Positions 17,291-25,917 of a stretch of 64,000 nucleotides of DNA are shown one piece after another. The position numbers were made by a program, and so were the translations under genes. Each line of letters begins with the position of its first letter. Within the stretch, counting starts at the first letter, position 1. Under the pieces are notes generated by a model. The model had not been told where the DNA came from. It worked only from the letters and a program-made list of their open reading frames with translations, and did not search any database. This DNA is from Candidatus Anammoximicrobium sp. GTDB lineage: Bacteria > Planctomycetota > Planctomycetia > Pirellulales > Pirellulaceae. Location of the stretch: NCBI GenBank assembly GCA_012515235.1, contig JAAYYU010000320.1, positions 1-64,000 of the forward strand. The letters run 5' to 3'.

Positions 17291-17460
17291 GTGCCGGGGT
17301 CAGGGCTTACAGAATTCAATTCTGGTCGATTTTGGCGCCAGCCATGTGGTACGACGTGCTTGGCCAAAACTGAATTCTGTAAGCCTGACCCCATTTCGTC
17401 CGAGCATGCCATCATGAACGGCGGCATTTTGTGCCCAGTTCCCGTCTGGCGCCAGCGCCC
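17291..17460. mobile_element. Dispersed inverted-repeat (MITE/REP-like) element, copy 1
   Basis: Arms GGGGTCAGGGCTTACAGAAT (from 17296) and ATTCTGTAAGCCTGACCCC (to 17392) are near-perfect inverted copies of about 29 bases, one base and two mismatches apart, around a 38-base spacer. The downstream flank 17393-17450 (CCGAGCATGCCATCATGAAC...) is about 70% identical to the flank of a second copy at 56478-56556, which has the same GTGCCGGGGTCAGG head. No transposase is present, so it would be a non-autonomous element. Confidence 0.6.
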
Positions 17461-17626
17461 TTCCGCTCAGTTCTCGAAGGATGCGTGCGAACTCGATGGC
17501 AGGAACTGAGTCTACACCACGCGGGCCGTTCAAGCTGCCCGATGGGTTTTCGCAGCGTCAATTTTTGCGCATAATGACGTTGCGTGACGTGGGAAGTTTG
17601 CCGACGAGTTGAAAAGGGAGAAAGCC

Positions 17627-18298
17627 ATGAGAGCGATTGTCGTGACACGAGTTGCTGCCGCGCTTGCCGTCCTGGTCTGCAGTGTTGCCGTGTTTGCCCA
17701 AAGTCCTGCCGAACCGGCGGCCGAGGCGGCCAAGGCTGCCAAGGAGATCAAACTGTTCGACGGCAAGTCCTTGAAGGACTGGAAGATCCTGGACAAGATC
17801 GACTTCGATGGTCACGGCGAGGTCGCGGTCAAGGACGGGGAACTCGTCCTGAAGATGGGGCGGCCGATGACGGGCGTGAAGTGGGCGGGACAGGAACTGC
17901 CCAAGACCAATTACGAAATCACGTTCCAGGCCCGGCGGATCGAAGGCGGGGATTTCTTCTGCGGCATGACGTTTCCGGTGGAGAAATCGCACTGCAGCCT
18001 GATCCTGGGCGGCTGGGGCGGCAGCCTCACCGGGTTGTCCTGCCTGGACGGTTTCGACGCTTCCGAAAACGAATCCACCAATTCGATGTCATTCACCGAC
18101 GGCAAGTGGTACAAGGTCCGGCTGCAGGTCACCCCGGAGAAAATCCAGGTGTGGGTGGATGACGATCAGATCGTGGACGTGAAAATCGCGGGCCGCAAGG
18201 TCTCGTTGCGTTGGGAAATGGACACCATGCCGCCGCTGGGCTTTGCGAGCTACGCCACCACAGGCGGTTTCAAAAACATCGTCATGAAGCGACTCTGA
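17627..18298 (+). CDS. Secreted DUF1080 (3-keto-disaccharide hydrolase-like) protein
   Basis: A 223-residue protein with a signal peptide (VAAALAVLVCSVAVFA then QSPAEP). The rest is a single LamG-like jelly roll of the DUF1080 family (PF06439): opening KLFDGKSLKDWKI, middle YEITFQARRIEGGDFFCG, and closing WYKVRLQVTPEKIQVWVDD then GFASYATTGGFKNI. Characterised relatives hydrolyse 3-keto sugars; many planctomycete copies are untested. The start at 17627 has AAGGGAGAAAGCC before it. Confidence 0.85.
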   Translation: MRAIVVTRVAAALAVLVCSVAVFAQSPAEPAAEAAKAAKEIKLFDGKSLKDWKILDKIDFDGHGEVAVKDGELVLKMGRPMTGVKWAGQELPKTNYEITFQARRIEGGDFFCGMTFPVEKSHCSLILGGWGGSLTGLSCLDGFDASENESTNSMSFTDGKWYKVRLQVTPEKIQVWVDDDQIVDVKIAGRKVSLRWEMDTMPPLGFASYATTGGFKNIVMKRL

Positions 18299-18341
18299 CA
18301 GCCATGCGACGGTGAGTTCCGCGCTCTCCGGGAGACATCCC

Positions 18342-19061
18342 ATGACAACCTCCTCCGAGGAACGACTTGCCGTTGGCCGGCCTGCCGCTTCGGCGGTTCC
18401 ACCGCTGGAGGCTGGGGACCGGCTGACGCGCGAGGAGTTCGAACGGCGGTACCAGGCGATGCCGGAACTGAAGAAAGCGGAACTCATCGAAGGAGTCGTC
18501 TATATGCCGTCGCCCGTCCGCGTACGTCGCCACGCTTGCCCCCATGCCAGAATCATCACTTGGCTGGGCCACTACGAGGCCGCGACTCCAGGCGTCGAAG
18601 TCGCCGACAACGCCACGGCCAGGCTCGATCTGGACAACGAGCCGCAACCGGATGCGACGCTGTACATCACGCCCGAGTCTGGCGGACAGGTGCGGATCAG
18701 CCCAGACGATTATGTGGAATCCGCGCCGGACTTGGTGGTGGAGGTGGCGTCCAGCAGCGTGAGCTTCGATCTGAACACCAAGCTGCAGGTGTACCGGCGC
18801 AGCGGCGTTGGAGAGTACATCGTGTGGCGCGTTCTGGACGGCCAGTTCGATTGGTTCGCGCTTCGCGGCGGCGCGTACGAACGGCTCGCGGCGGATGCCC
18901 GCGGCGTGCTCCGCAGCGAGCGTTTCCCCGGCCTGTGGCTGGACACCGCCGCCTTGCTGCAGGGCGACCTGGCCGCGACCCTTCGGACGCTCGACGAGGG
19001 TCTGGGCGGCGAACCGCACGCCGCTTTCGTGAGGCGTCTGAGCGGCGCCGGTCAGGCTTGA
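18342..19061 (+). CDS. Uma2 family protein (DUF820, PD-(D/E)XK fold)
   Basis: A 239-residue protein with the Uma2/DUF820 nuclease-fold pattern: LTREEFERRYQAMPELKKAE, LIEGVVYMPSPV, the acidic QPDATLYIT and APDLVVEVASSS (D and ExV as candidate metal site) and KLQVYRRSGVGEYIVWRV with the conserved Lys. This family is expanded in cyanobacteria and planctomycetes; function is unproven although nuclease activity is suspected. The ATG at 18342 follows GGGAGACATCCC. It lies 43 bases after the DUF1080 gene on the same strand. Confidence 0.85.
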   Translation: MTTSSEERLAVGRPAASAVPPLEAGDRLTREEFERRYQAMPELKKAELIEGVVYMPSPVRVRRHACPHARIITWLGHYEAATPGVEVADNATARLDLDNEPQPDATLYITPESGGQVRISPDDYVESAPDLVVEVASSSVSFDLNTKLQVYRRSGVGEYIVWRVLDGQFDWFALRGGAYERLAADARGVLRSERFPGLWLDTAALLQGDLAATLRTLDEGLGGEPHAAFVRRLSGAGQA

Positions 19062-19073
19062 GTTTACCGGTTC

Positions 19074-20072
19074 TTAGCCATCATCGGCAGGCGGGCTGAC
19101 GGGCCCGGCGTCCGGATTCGGGTCGGCCGGCGGCAAGCCCGGACGCTCGCAGCCGATCGGGCGTTGGCCGTGGCCTGCGGCAAGCTCCGGGGACGCGGCG
19201 GGCGCGAGGAACCACGGTCTGGCGACGGGGTCTTGGCGGAGGTGTTCCCCGTACGCTTCCGCGAAGATCTCCTGGGCCTTCGGCGCCGGATGCACGCGAT
19301 CGGTAAAGTAGCTCCGGTCCCAGCGGTTGTCCCAGACATAAGGGCCCCAGGTCAGCCAAGGCAGACGCCGGTCCGGGCCTTCGAACCGCGTGCCGGCGTC
19401 GCCGCCAAGCTGGCTTTCGATCAGCCACTTGACGGCGAACGCTTCCCGATACACGTGCGGCTCGAACCTTGTGAAGTGCCGAAAGCCGTCGCAGGTCAGA
19501 TAGGCGAGTTTGAGGTTCGGAAAGCGTTCGACGCAATGCCGCAGCAAGGCGTTCAGATCGCGCTGCATAGCCTGCATCGTATCCGGAAACGGCCCCGGCG
19601 GCGTCTGGCGGCGATTCCGCGCGCCGTGGTAGGTCGTGTGCAGAAACAGCACTTGCACTTGCCGCTGGGAGTAGCCGGGCCGGTCCAAGAGCGATTGGGC
19701 GCGGTCCCAGACTCCGCCGCACAGAGTCAGAATTTCCGGCAGTTGCTGGCCATCCACCGCTGCGTTGAGCAACTCGAACCGCGGGTGCAGCTTGTCGCGC
19801 TGCCGGGCCAGGTGTTGCTGCAGGGCCGCGAAGTACATCGCGCAGTTGGAGTGCCCCAGCACCAGCGCCAGGATGTGCCCGGTGGATTCGTCCAGGGCGC
19901 CGCCCGTCGCCAGCGGGCGGATCGTGGCGGCGATCCGCTCCCCGGCGCGCCGGTGTTCCTGTGGCATGTCGTTTGTCCCGCCGGGGTACAGGCCCGTCTC
20001 GAACTCGTCCCGGTATTTCCGTCCTTCGGTGAACCTGGCCAGCGTTGCCGGATCGAAAATCCAGCGTTCCAT
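19074..20072 (-). CDS. SGNH-like hydrolase family protein, hypothetical
   Basis: A 332-residue protein. ALVLGHSNCAMYFAALQQ early and FTDRVHPAPKAQEIFAEAY late look like blocks I and V of SGNH/GDSL hydrolases (DxxH as DRVH), but the block I serine context is atypical, so the call is tentative. Middle blocks VLFLHTTYHGARN and LKLAYLTCDGFRHF fit an alpha/beta fold. No signal peptide is seen. The start at 20072 is set by AGAGGAGACGATT before the ATG. The Pro/Asp-rich tail is unlike a folded domain. Confidence 0.5.
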   Translation of the reverse strand: MERWIFDPATLARFTEGRKYRDEFETGLYPGGTNDMPQEHRRAGERIAATIRPLATGGALDESTGHILALVLGHSNCAMYFAALQQHLARQRDKLHPRFELLNAAVDGQQLPEILTLCGGVWDRAQSLLDRPGYSQRQVQVLFLHTTYHGARNRRQTPPGPFPDTMQAMQRDLNALLRHCVERFPNLKLAYLTCDGFRHFTRFEPHVYREAFAVKWLIESQLGGDAGTRFEGPDRRLPWLTWGPYVWDNRWDRSYFTDRVHPAPKAQEIFAEAYGEHLRQDPVARPWFLAPAASPELAAGHGQRPIGCERPGLPPADPNPDAGPVSPPADDG

Positions 20073-20475
20073 AATCGTCTCCTCTTCGCAGTTCGGTGGC
20101 TGCCGTGCCTCCGCCGGGCTGGCGTGTCCGGCGTCGCACGCGCAGCGTGTGCCGTCGTAGCCGCGATCGTACGGGCACCAAGCCTCGTGCGGCAGCATGG
20201 CTCGTGCCACCCAAGATACTCGATGCGGATCGGTGCCAACAGGATCCGCCGGCGGTGGAATCGCGGCCGGCCGTGCTGGCCGCAAGCCGCGTCGCCGCGT
20301 CCCGGCTGCAGACCGTAAACTTCGGCTGATCGACGCAGGAAATCATCGGGACACGCGGGGCCGTCGGCAGTCCGTCGTCGGCGATGCCCTCTTGTCGACC
20401 GGGCCCGCGTGTGCGATGGTTACGTTTCCGCTTTGGGGCCGGACACTCCGCGCTCCGTTTTCACAAGGGCCTCCC
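20073..20475. other. Divergent intergenic region upstream of nadB
   Basis: About 400 bases between oppositely oriented genes. Frames that cross it are Arg-rich and unconvincing. It should carry the promoters of both flanking genes. No recognisable riboswitch, NadR/NrtR-like palindrome or long hairpin was found by eye. Confidence 0.45.
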
Positions 20476-22080
20476 ATGCACGATCCCATTCCCCGTTACT
20501 TGATTCCGTTTCACCCCAAGGAGATGCCGCACTTCTTTACCGACGTGCTGATCATCGGCGGCGGTTTGGCAGGGCTGCGGGCGGCGATCGCCGTCGATCC
20601 GTCGTTGTCCGTGTTGGTCGTCACCAAGGACCGGCTCGATGAATCGAACAGTGCTTATGCCCAAGGTGGCATCGCCGGGGTGATCAAACCCGAGGACCGC
20701 TTCGAGAACCACATCGCCGACACCCTGACGGCCGGCGGCGAATTGTGCGATCCACAAGTCGTGGAGATGGTCGTCCGGGAAGCGCCGCAGCGGATCCGGG
20801 AGCTGATCCAGTGGGGCACGCAGTTTGATACCCAGGCCGGGGAACTCGTGCTGGGCCGCGAGGGCGGCCACAGCCATTTCCGCATCGTCCATGCCATGGG
20901 GGATGCCACGGGCAAGGAAGTGATGCGGGCCATGATTGCCTGGACGCGCAAACTGCGGCACGTGCGCATCTGGGAAAACACGTTTACGCTCGACCTGTTG
21001 ACCCAGGACTGCGTCTGCCGCGGAGCCCTGATCGCGGATCAGCACCACGGGCGGATGCTGGTCTGGGCCAAGCAGACGATCCTCTGCAGCGGCGGCGCGG
21101 GGCAGTTGTACCGCGAGTCGACCAATCCTTCGGTGGCCACCGCCGACGGCCACGCGTTGGCCTTTCGGGCAGGGGCGGAACTGCGGGACATGGAGTTCAT
21201 GCAGTTCCATCCGACCGTGCTGTACATCGCGGGCAGCAGCCGCAGCCTGATCACGGAGGCCATTCGGGGCGAAGGGGCCTACCTGGTGGACCGCAGCGGC
21301 TATCGGTTCATGTTCGATTACGACCAGCGCGGCGAGCTGGCCCCGCGCGACGTGGTCTCGCAGGCCATCGTCAGCCAGATGGAAAAGACCCGGCATCCCT
21401 GCGTGTATCTGGACCTCAGCCACCTGGACTCGCGGTTCGTGCGGGGCCGGTTTCCCTTTATCAGCGATACCTGCGGCAAGTTCGGGATCGACATCACCAA
21501 GGACCGGATTCCGGTGCGGCCCGGCGCGCACTACATGGTCGGCGGCGTAACCGTGGACTTGGACGGCCGCACGACGTTGCCGGGGTTGTGGGCGGCGGGC
21601 GAGGTGACCTCCACGGGCTTGCACGGCGCTAATCGGCTGGCGTCGAACAGCTTGCTGGAGAGCATGGTCTACGGCGCCCATGCCGGCTTGGGGGCGGCGC
21701 GGGCGGCGATTCAGGCCGACGACAGCTTCCAGGCCCTGCCGCTGGAGAACGCCGTGCTGGACGAACCGGACGAGCAGTTGGACCTGGGCGACATCCGCAA
21801 CTCGCTGAAGAGCCTGATGTGGCGGAGTGTCGGCGTCCGCCGCAGCAAGGCGGATCTGATCGAAGCGTTGAGCACGATCGCGACCTGGCAGCGGTACGTG
21901 CTGTTCCGCCAATTCGTCGAACCTGCCGGCTGGGAGTTGCAGAACATGCTGGCCATCGCGCGGGTGATCGCCCAAGCCGCTCTGCAACGCGAGGAATCCC
22001 GCGGCGTCCACTACCGGACGGACCTGCCGCAGGTGGACAACGAGAACTGGAAGCAGCACATTGCCTTCCGCCGCGAGTGA
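20476..22080 (+). CDS. nadB: L-aspartate oxidase/succinate dehydrogenase-type flavoprotein
   Basis: A 534-residue FAD enzyme: dinucleotide-binding VLIIGGGLAGLRAAI (~25-39), SNSAYAQGGIAG for FAD, EGGHSHFRIVHAMGDATG, MEFMQFHPTVLYIAG with active-site His, ITEAIRGEGAYLVD, and GLWAAGEVTSTGLHGANRL then LASNSLLESMVYG. These are marks of NadB, which oxidises aspartate to iminoaspartate as the first step of de novo NAD synthesis. SdhA is the main alternative, but free-standing context without sdhB/C, the length and the C-terminal helical domain favour NadB. ATG 20476 is preceded only by a weak AAGGG. Confidence 0.85.
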   Translation: MHDPIPRYLIPFHPKEMPHFFTDVLIIGGGLAGLRAAIAVDPSLSVLVVTKDRLDESNSAYAQGGIAGVIKPEDRFENHIADTLTAGGELCDPQVVEMVVREAPQRIRELIQWGTQFDTQAGELVLGREGGHSHFRIVHAMGDATGKEVMRAMIAWTRKLRHVRIWENTFTLDLLTQDCVCRGALIADQHHGRMLVWAKQTILCSGGAGQLYRESTNPSVATADGHALAFRAGAELRDMEFMQFHPTVLYIAGSSRSLITEAIRGEGAYLVDRSGYRFMFDYDQRGELAPRDVVSQAIVSQMEKTRHPCVYLDLSHLDSRFVRGRFPFISDTCGKFGIDITKDRIPVRPGAHYMVGGVTVDLDGRTTLPGLWAAGEVTSTGLHGANRLASNSLLESMVYGAHAGLGAARAAIQADDSFQALPLENAVLDEPDEQLDLGDIRNSLKSLMWRSVGVRRSKADLIEALSTIATWQRYVLFRQFVEPAGWELQNMLAIARVIAQAALQREESRGVHYRTDLPQVDNENWKQHIAFRRE

Positions 22081-22108
22081 ATCCTGACTGTGCGCAAAGG
22101 ACGCTGGG

Positions 22109-22735
22109 ATGCGGACGCAGCCGCCGGAATTCCTGTATTTCGACTTGGGCAAGGTCGTGTTGTCTTTCGACTATCCGATCGCGGTTCGCCGGATGGCCGA
22201 CGTGGCGGGAGTCTCGGAGCGGGTGATCCAGGAGGTCGTCTTCGACAGCGGCCTGGAACCCGCCTACGAACGCGGCGACATGACGACGGAGCAGTTTTTC
22301 GAGACGCTCTTCCAGCGTCTGGGCACGCGCCCCGATCTCGACGCCTTTGCGCTGGCTGCCAGCGACATGTTCTGGGAGAACCGGGAGGTCGTCGAGCTGA
22401 TCTTGCGGCTGCGCCAGTCCGGGTACCGGACGGGAGTCTTGTCCAACACGTGCGAAATCCATTGGCGGTTCTGCCGCGACCGGCGGTTTCCGGTTTTGCA
22501 GCAGCTGTTTGAAGTGGCGGCGCTCAGTTACGAGCTGCGGGCCATGAAACCCGATCCGGCCATTTACCGCGCCGCCGCCGCACTGGCGGGCGTTGCCCCG
22601 GCCGGGATCTTCTTTGTGGACGACCGCGCGGAACACGTCCAGGGCGCCTGTCACGCCGGATTCGACGCCGTTCTGTTCACCAGCGCGGCGGACCTGGCGG
22701 CCGCTCTGGAGCAGCGGGGCGTTCGGGCGGCGTAA
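22109..22735 (+). CDS. HAD-superfamily hydrolase (IA type)
   Basis: A 208-residue HAD phosphatase-like protein. Motif I is FLYFDLGKVV, where the second acidic residue expected at +2 is Gly (DLG rather than DxD), as in the YihX-like group. Motif II is GVLSNTCEIHW, motif III Lys lies in RAMKPDPAIYRAA and motif IV is IFFVDDRAEHVQGA. The helical cap follows motif I. It starts 28 bases after nadB and may share its transcript. Sugar-phosphate phosphatase activity is the family norm. Confidence 0.85.
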   Translation: MRTQPPEFLYFDLGKVVLSFDYPIAVRRMADVAGVSERVIQEVVFDSGLEPAYERGDMTTEQFFETLFQRLGTRPDLDAFALAASDMFWENREVVELILRLRQSGYRTGVLSNTCEIHWRFCRDRRFPVLQQLFEVAALSYELRAMKPDPAIYRAAAALAGVAPAGIFFVDDRAEHVQGACHAGFDAVLFTSAADLAAALEQRGVRAA

Positions 22736-22990
22736 CGGGGGCACAGGAAGCTCCGGCACAGGAAGGCCCGGATCGGGAATTCCTTGGCCGGACAAGCACT
22801 GGCCCCGGAGCGAGGATAGGCAGCCCGGCTCAGGGAGCGCAGGGCGGTTGGGGCCCAGGGGTGCCGGAAGGGAAACTGGCCGCCGCGCCGCTCGAAAAGG
22901 CCGCCGTTTTTGCGGGCCGCGAACCGGCGGTGGGACAAACAACCTGCCTGCGGGCTTGCAGGGCCGCGGTGCCGCGGGGACAATTCAGGA

Positions 22991-24250
22991 ATGAACTCGG
23001 CGCCCGGCACATCCGCCATGAAAGTCCTGATCGTCGAAGACAGCCTGGTCACGCGGCGGTTGGTGAGGGCGTGTCTGGAGAAATGGCAGTACGAAGTCCA
23101 GGAAGCGGAGCACGGGGCACAGGCCTGGGAGTTCGTCCAGCACGACCATTATCCCCTGGTGCTGACCGATTGGCTGATGCCGGAAATGGACGGGCTGGAA
23201 CTGACCCGCCGGATCCGCAGTTGCGAGTTGCCGGGTTACGTCTACATCATTCTGCTCACGGCCAAAGCGGAGAAAGCCGATCTGGTGGCGGCGATGGACG
23301 CCGGCGCGGACGACTTCCTGGTCAAACCGTTCGATCCGGACGAGTTGCGGGTCCGGATGCGAGCGGGAGAACGCATCATCGCCCTGGAACGGAGACTGGC
23401 GGAACAGAACCGCCAGTTGCGCGAGGCGCAGGCGGCGCTGGTGCAAAGCGAAAAACTGGCCAGCCTGGGCCAGCTGGCAGCCGGCATGGCGCACGAGATC
23501 AACAACCCCGTGGCCTACGTCACCAACAACCTGGCCGTGCTGAACCGCGATTTGCGAGCGGTGATGGAGTTGCTGCAGGCGTATCGGCGCGGCGCCGAAA
23601 TCCTCCGGCAGGCCGATCCTCAGCTGGCGGCACAGCTGGCCGAACTGGAGGAGGACGCGGATTTGGAGTGGGTCCAGGAGAACTTGCCGCGGTTGTTCGA
23701 CGCCTCGCTGGGCGGCCTGGCCCGCGTGCGCAACACGGTCCAGAACCTGCGCGAGTTCGCCCGATTGGACGCAGCGGAATTGGACGAGTTGGATCTGAAT
23801 GCGGCCCTGACTTCCACGCTGGACATGCTGCGCCGCGAATTGGATGAGCAACAGATCTCCCTCAGCACGCACTTCGCGCCGCTGCCGCCCGTGGTTTGCC
23901 GGCCGAGCAAGATCCATCAAGTGTTCCTCAATCTGCTGTTGAACGCCATCCAGGCGAGTGACCCGCAAGGCCGCATCGAAGTGCGGACGGCCGCCGAACT
24001 GGACCACGCCGTCGTCGAGGTGCGAGACCACGGTTGCGGGATCGATCCCGCTCACCTGCCACGCGTTTTCGAGCCTTTCTTCACTACCAAGGCCGTGGGA
24101 CGCGGAGCCGGATTGGGGTTGTCCATCTGTTACGGCATCATCCGCGACCACGGCGGCTCGATCGACGTCGACAGTCAGCTCGGACGCGGCAGCACGTTTC
24201 GCGTCCGCCTTCCCTTCCGCCTTCAGCCGACACAGGACCCGAACCGATGA
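22991..24250 (+). CDS. Hybrid response regulator-histidine kinase
   Basis: A 419-residue cytoplasmic sensor. N-terminal REC domain (~10-130; VLIVEDS acid pocket, phospho-acceptor Asp60 in LTDWLMPEMDG, Lys in DFLVKPFDPDE), a coiled-coil linker (RLAEQNRQLREAQAALVQSE), HisKA dimerisation with His168 in AAGMAHEINNP, and HATPase_c with N-box VFLNLLLNAIQAS, G1 DHGCGI, F-box FEPFFTTK and G2 GRGAGLGLSICYG. It has no transmembrane segment, so it is probably controlled by another kinase through its REC. Its stop overlaps the next start (ATGA). A Met at 23018 is an alternative start. Confidence 0.9.
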   Translation: MNSAPGTSAMKVLIVEDSLVTRRLVRACLEKWQYEVQEAEHGAQAWEFVQHDHYPLVLTDWLMPEMDGLELTRRIRSCELPGYVYIILLTAKAEKADLVAAMDAGADDFLVKPFDPDELRVRMRAGERIIALERRLAEQNRQLREAQAALVQSEKLASLGQLAAGMAHEINNPVAYVTNNLAVLNRDLRAVMELLQAYRRGAEILRQADPQLAAQLAELEEDADLEWVQENLPRLFDASLGGLARVRNTVQNLREFARLDAAELDELDLNAALTSTLDMLRRELDEQQISLSTHFAPLPPVVCRPSKIHQVFLNLLLNAIQASDPQGRIEVRTAAELDHAVVEVRDHGCGIDPAHLPRVFEPFFTTKAVGRGAGLGLSICYGIIRDHGGSIDVDSQLGRGSTFRVRLPFRLQPTQDPNR

Positions 24251-24855
24251 GCAAGACGAAAAAACATCCGATCCTGCTGGTGGATGACGAGCCGGAAATC
24301 CTCTACTCGCTGCAGGGCCTGCTGCGGCGCGAGTTCGAGTTGTACACGGCCGAAAGCGGCAGCCAGGCGTTGGAGATCCTTCGGCAGCACCCGATCCACG
24401 TGATCATGTCCGACCAGCGGATGCCGGAGATGACGGGCGTCCAATTGATGCACCGCGTCAAGACGGAGCATCCCGAAGCGATCCGCATCGTGTTCACCGG
24501 CTATGCCGACATCCGGGCGGTCGTGGAAGCGATCAACAACGTCGGCCTGTATCGCTACATCACCAAGCCCTGGGATCCGGATGAGTTGATCGAGGTCCTG
24601 CACCAGGCGGCGGCCCGGTACGACGACATCGTCGAACGCGAGCAATTGCTGGACGACTTGCACGCGTACGTTCAGCGGGGCCAGGCGTTGACGCGGGAAC
24701 TTCGCCAACAGGACTCGGGCGCCCAGGACGCACGAGTCCATCTGGCTGAGTTTGAGACACAAGGAAACGCCTTGTTGCCGCGACTGGAGCGGGCGATGTC
24801 CGGCGGCGCGAGCAGCGTGGGCGGCGCGAGCAGCGTGGGCGGGGCGACGGCATGA
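24247..24855 (+). CDS. Response regulator (REC domain with coiled-coil tail)
   Basis: A 202-residue protein. The REC domain (~8-125) has ILLVDDEPE, Asp56 in IMSDQRMPEMTG, the FTGY switch and KPWDPDEL; the first half resembles RpfG-type regulators but no HD-GYP output follows. Instead there is a helical segment (LLDDLHAYVQRGQALTREL) and a Gly/Ser tail encoded by a tandem 18-bp repeat at 24801-24840 (GGASSV twice). It overlaps by 4 bases with the upstream kinase and with the downstream unknown, so translation is probably coupled. It is the natural partner of the kinase. Confidence 0.9.
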   Translation: MSKTKKHPILLVDDEPEILYSLQGLLRREFELYTAESGSQALEILRQHPIHVIMSDQRMPEMTGVQLMHRVKTEHPEAIRIVFTGYADIRAVVEAINNVGLYRYITKPWDPDELIEVLHQAAARYDDIVEREQLLDDLHAYVQRGQALTRELRQQDSGAQDARVHLAEFETQGNALLPRLERAMSGGASSVGGASSVGGATA

Positions 24856-25370
24856 CGGCGAAAGAACCGGTTCTGTTAACGGTCCTGATCGAAACGGCCA
24901 GTCTGCGCTGGTACGTGGCGGGCATCCGTCTCGCGGGCGAACCCCTGCCGTTGCTGCGGTCCGAAGCGGGCAACCTGAGTCCGTATCAGGGCCTCCCGTT
25001 GGACGAACAGGTAAGTTTCCTTCGGCATCGGCTGTCCGGCGTTCTGCAGCGCGGCTGCGACCGCCTGTGGGGCCGGGAGAAGAAACCCTGTCAGATCGTC
25101 TTCGTCGCCGACGGTCCCTTCGCACAAGCGGCCCCCGAGCTGACTCGCCGCGTGGCGGAGCACTTCGTGGAGTGGATGACGCGTCCGACCGTGGTGTTCT
25201 TCACGTGTCCCGACGGCTTTGCGGCGGGCGGCAAACCGGTGCTCCAGACCGAGGCCGGCGAACTGGACGCCGCACTCCGCCAAGCCCTCGACGCCGGCCT
25301 GCCCCCCCTGCTGGCAGCCAGGGCTCAGCCGGACGCCTGGGAACTGGCCCCCACCAAGACGCCGGCGTAG
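24852..25370 (+). CDS. Hypothetical protein translationally coupled to the two-component pair
   Basis: A 172-residue protein starting in an ATGA overlap with the response regulator. No family recognised. It has an alpha/beta look: LLTVLIETASLRWYVAGIRL, then SFLRHRLSGVLQRGCDRL, then CQIVFVADGPFA, EHFVEWMTRPTVVFF and an alanine-rich C-terminus. No signal peptide, membrane segment or known catalytic motif. Its place as third gene of a tightly coupled kinase-regulator operon suggests a role in the same signalling output or feedback (inference). Confidence 0.7.
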   Translation: MTAKEPVLLTVLIETASLRWYVAGIRLAGEPLPLLRSEAGNLSPYQGLPLDEQVSFLRHRLSGVLQRGCDRLWGREKKPCQIVFVADGPFAQAAPELTRRVAEHFVEWMTRPTVVFFTCPDGFAAGGKPVLQTEAGELDAALRQALDAGLPPLLAARAQPDAWELAPTKTPA

Positions 25371-25412
25371 TTGCCGCGGGACCCCGCGCCGGCAGCTTGC
25401 CGACGGGACTCC

Positions 25413-25917
25413 ATGATTTCGATCGTCGAAGCGACAGGCGCTCAGTACAATCTCGTTTGTAGAGGGAACAGAAAGAATTGTACCAGACCCACGAAACGGC
25501 TGCTGGTTTCCTGGATTGGGCACGCCGATCTGGCCGCCATGGCGAATGAACGGCCTGAGCGGGATCGGCAGAGGATCCTGACGGCCTTGAAATCTCGCCC
25601 CAATCCGGACCTCCGAAAGGGACCGATCCGGACGCTGATCGAGGCAGAACGATTCGACCGCATCCATCTGCTCAGCAACTACCAGCCATTCCTCGGGGAC
25701 TGGTTTTCGGAGTGGATCCCGGTGCAGGCGGTGATCCATCAGGTGAAGATCGTCGCGCCGACCGACTACGTCAGCATCTTTCAGTTGGCCGACGCGACAC
25801 TGGCGTCGATTCTCGAATCCTCGGATCGCAAAGACTCTGAGTTATGTATCCATCTCAGCCCTGGCACGCCGGCGATGACCGCCATCTGGGTCTTGCTCGG
25901 GAAAAGCCGGTATCGCC
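25413..25917 (+). pseudogene. CARF domain (RtcR-type N-terminus), truncated and fused to hsdR
   Basis: The frame reads KRLLVSWIGHADLAAMA, then FDRIHLLSNYQPFLGDWF, VAPTDYVSIFQLADATL and ELCIHLSPGTPAMTAIWVLL ending GKSRYR. This is the N-terminal CARF sensor of RtcR-like sigma-54 activators, which control RNA-repair operons; HLSPGTPAM is the family signature. After about 168 residues the same frame passes into HsdR with no sign of the AAA+ and helix-turn-helix domains. The start is uncertain; ATG 25413 opens an atypical leader. Either a decayed stub or a chimeric N-terminus. Confidence 0.65.

Noticed and set aside
25413..25917. CRISPR type III accessory CARF effector
   Set aside because: The CARF sequence matches the RtcR regulator type (HLSPGTPAM), there is no HEPN or nuclease effector attached and no CRISPR genes are nearby.
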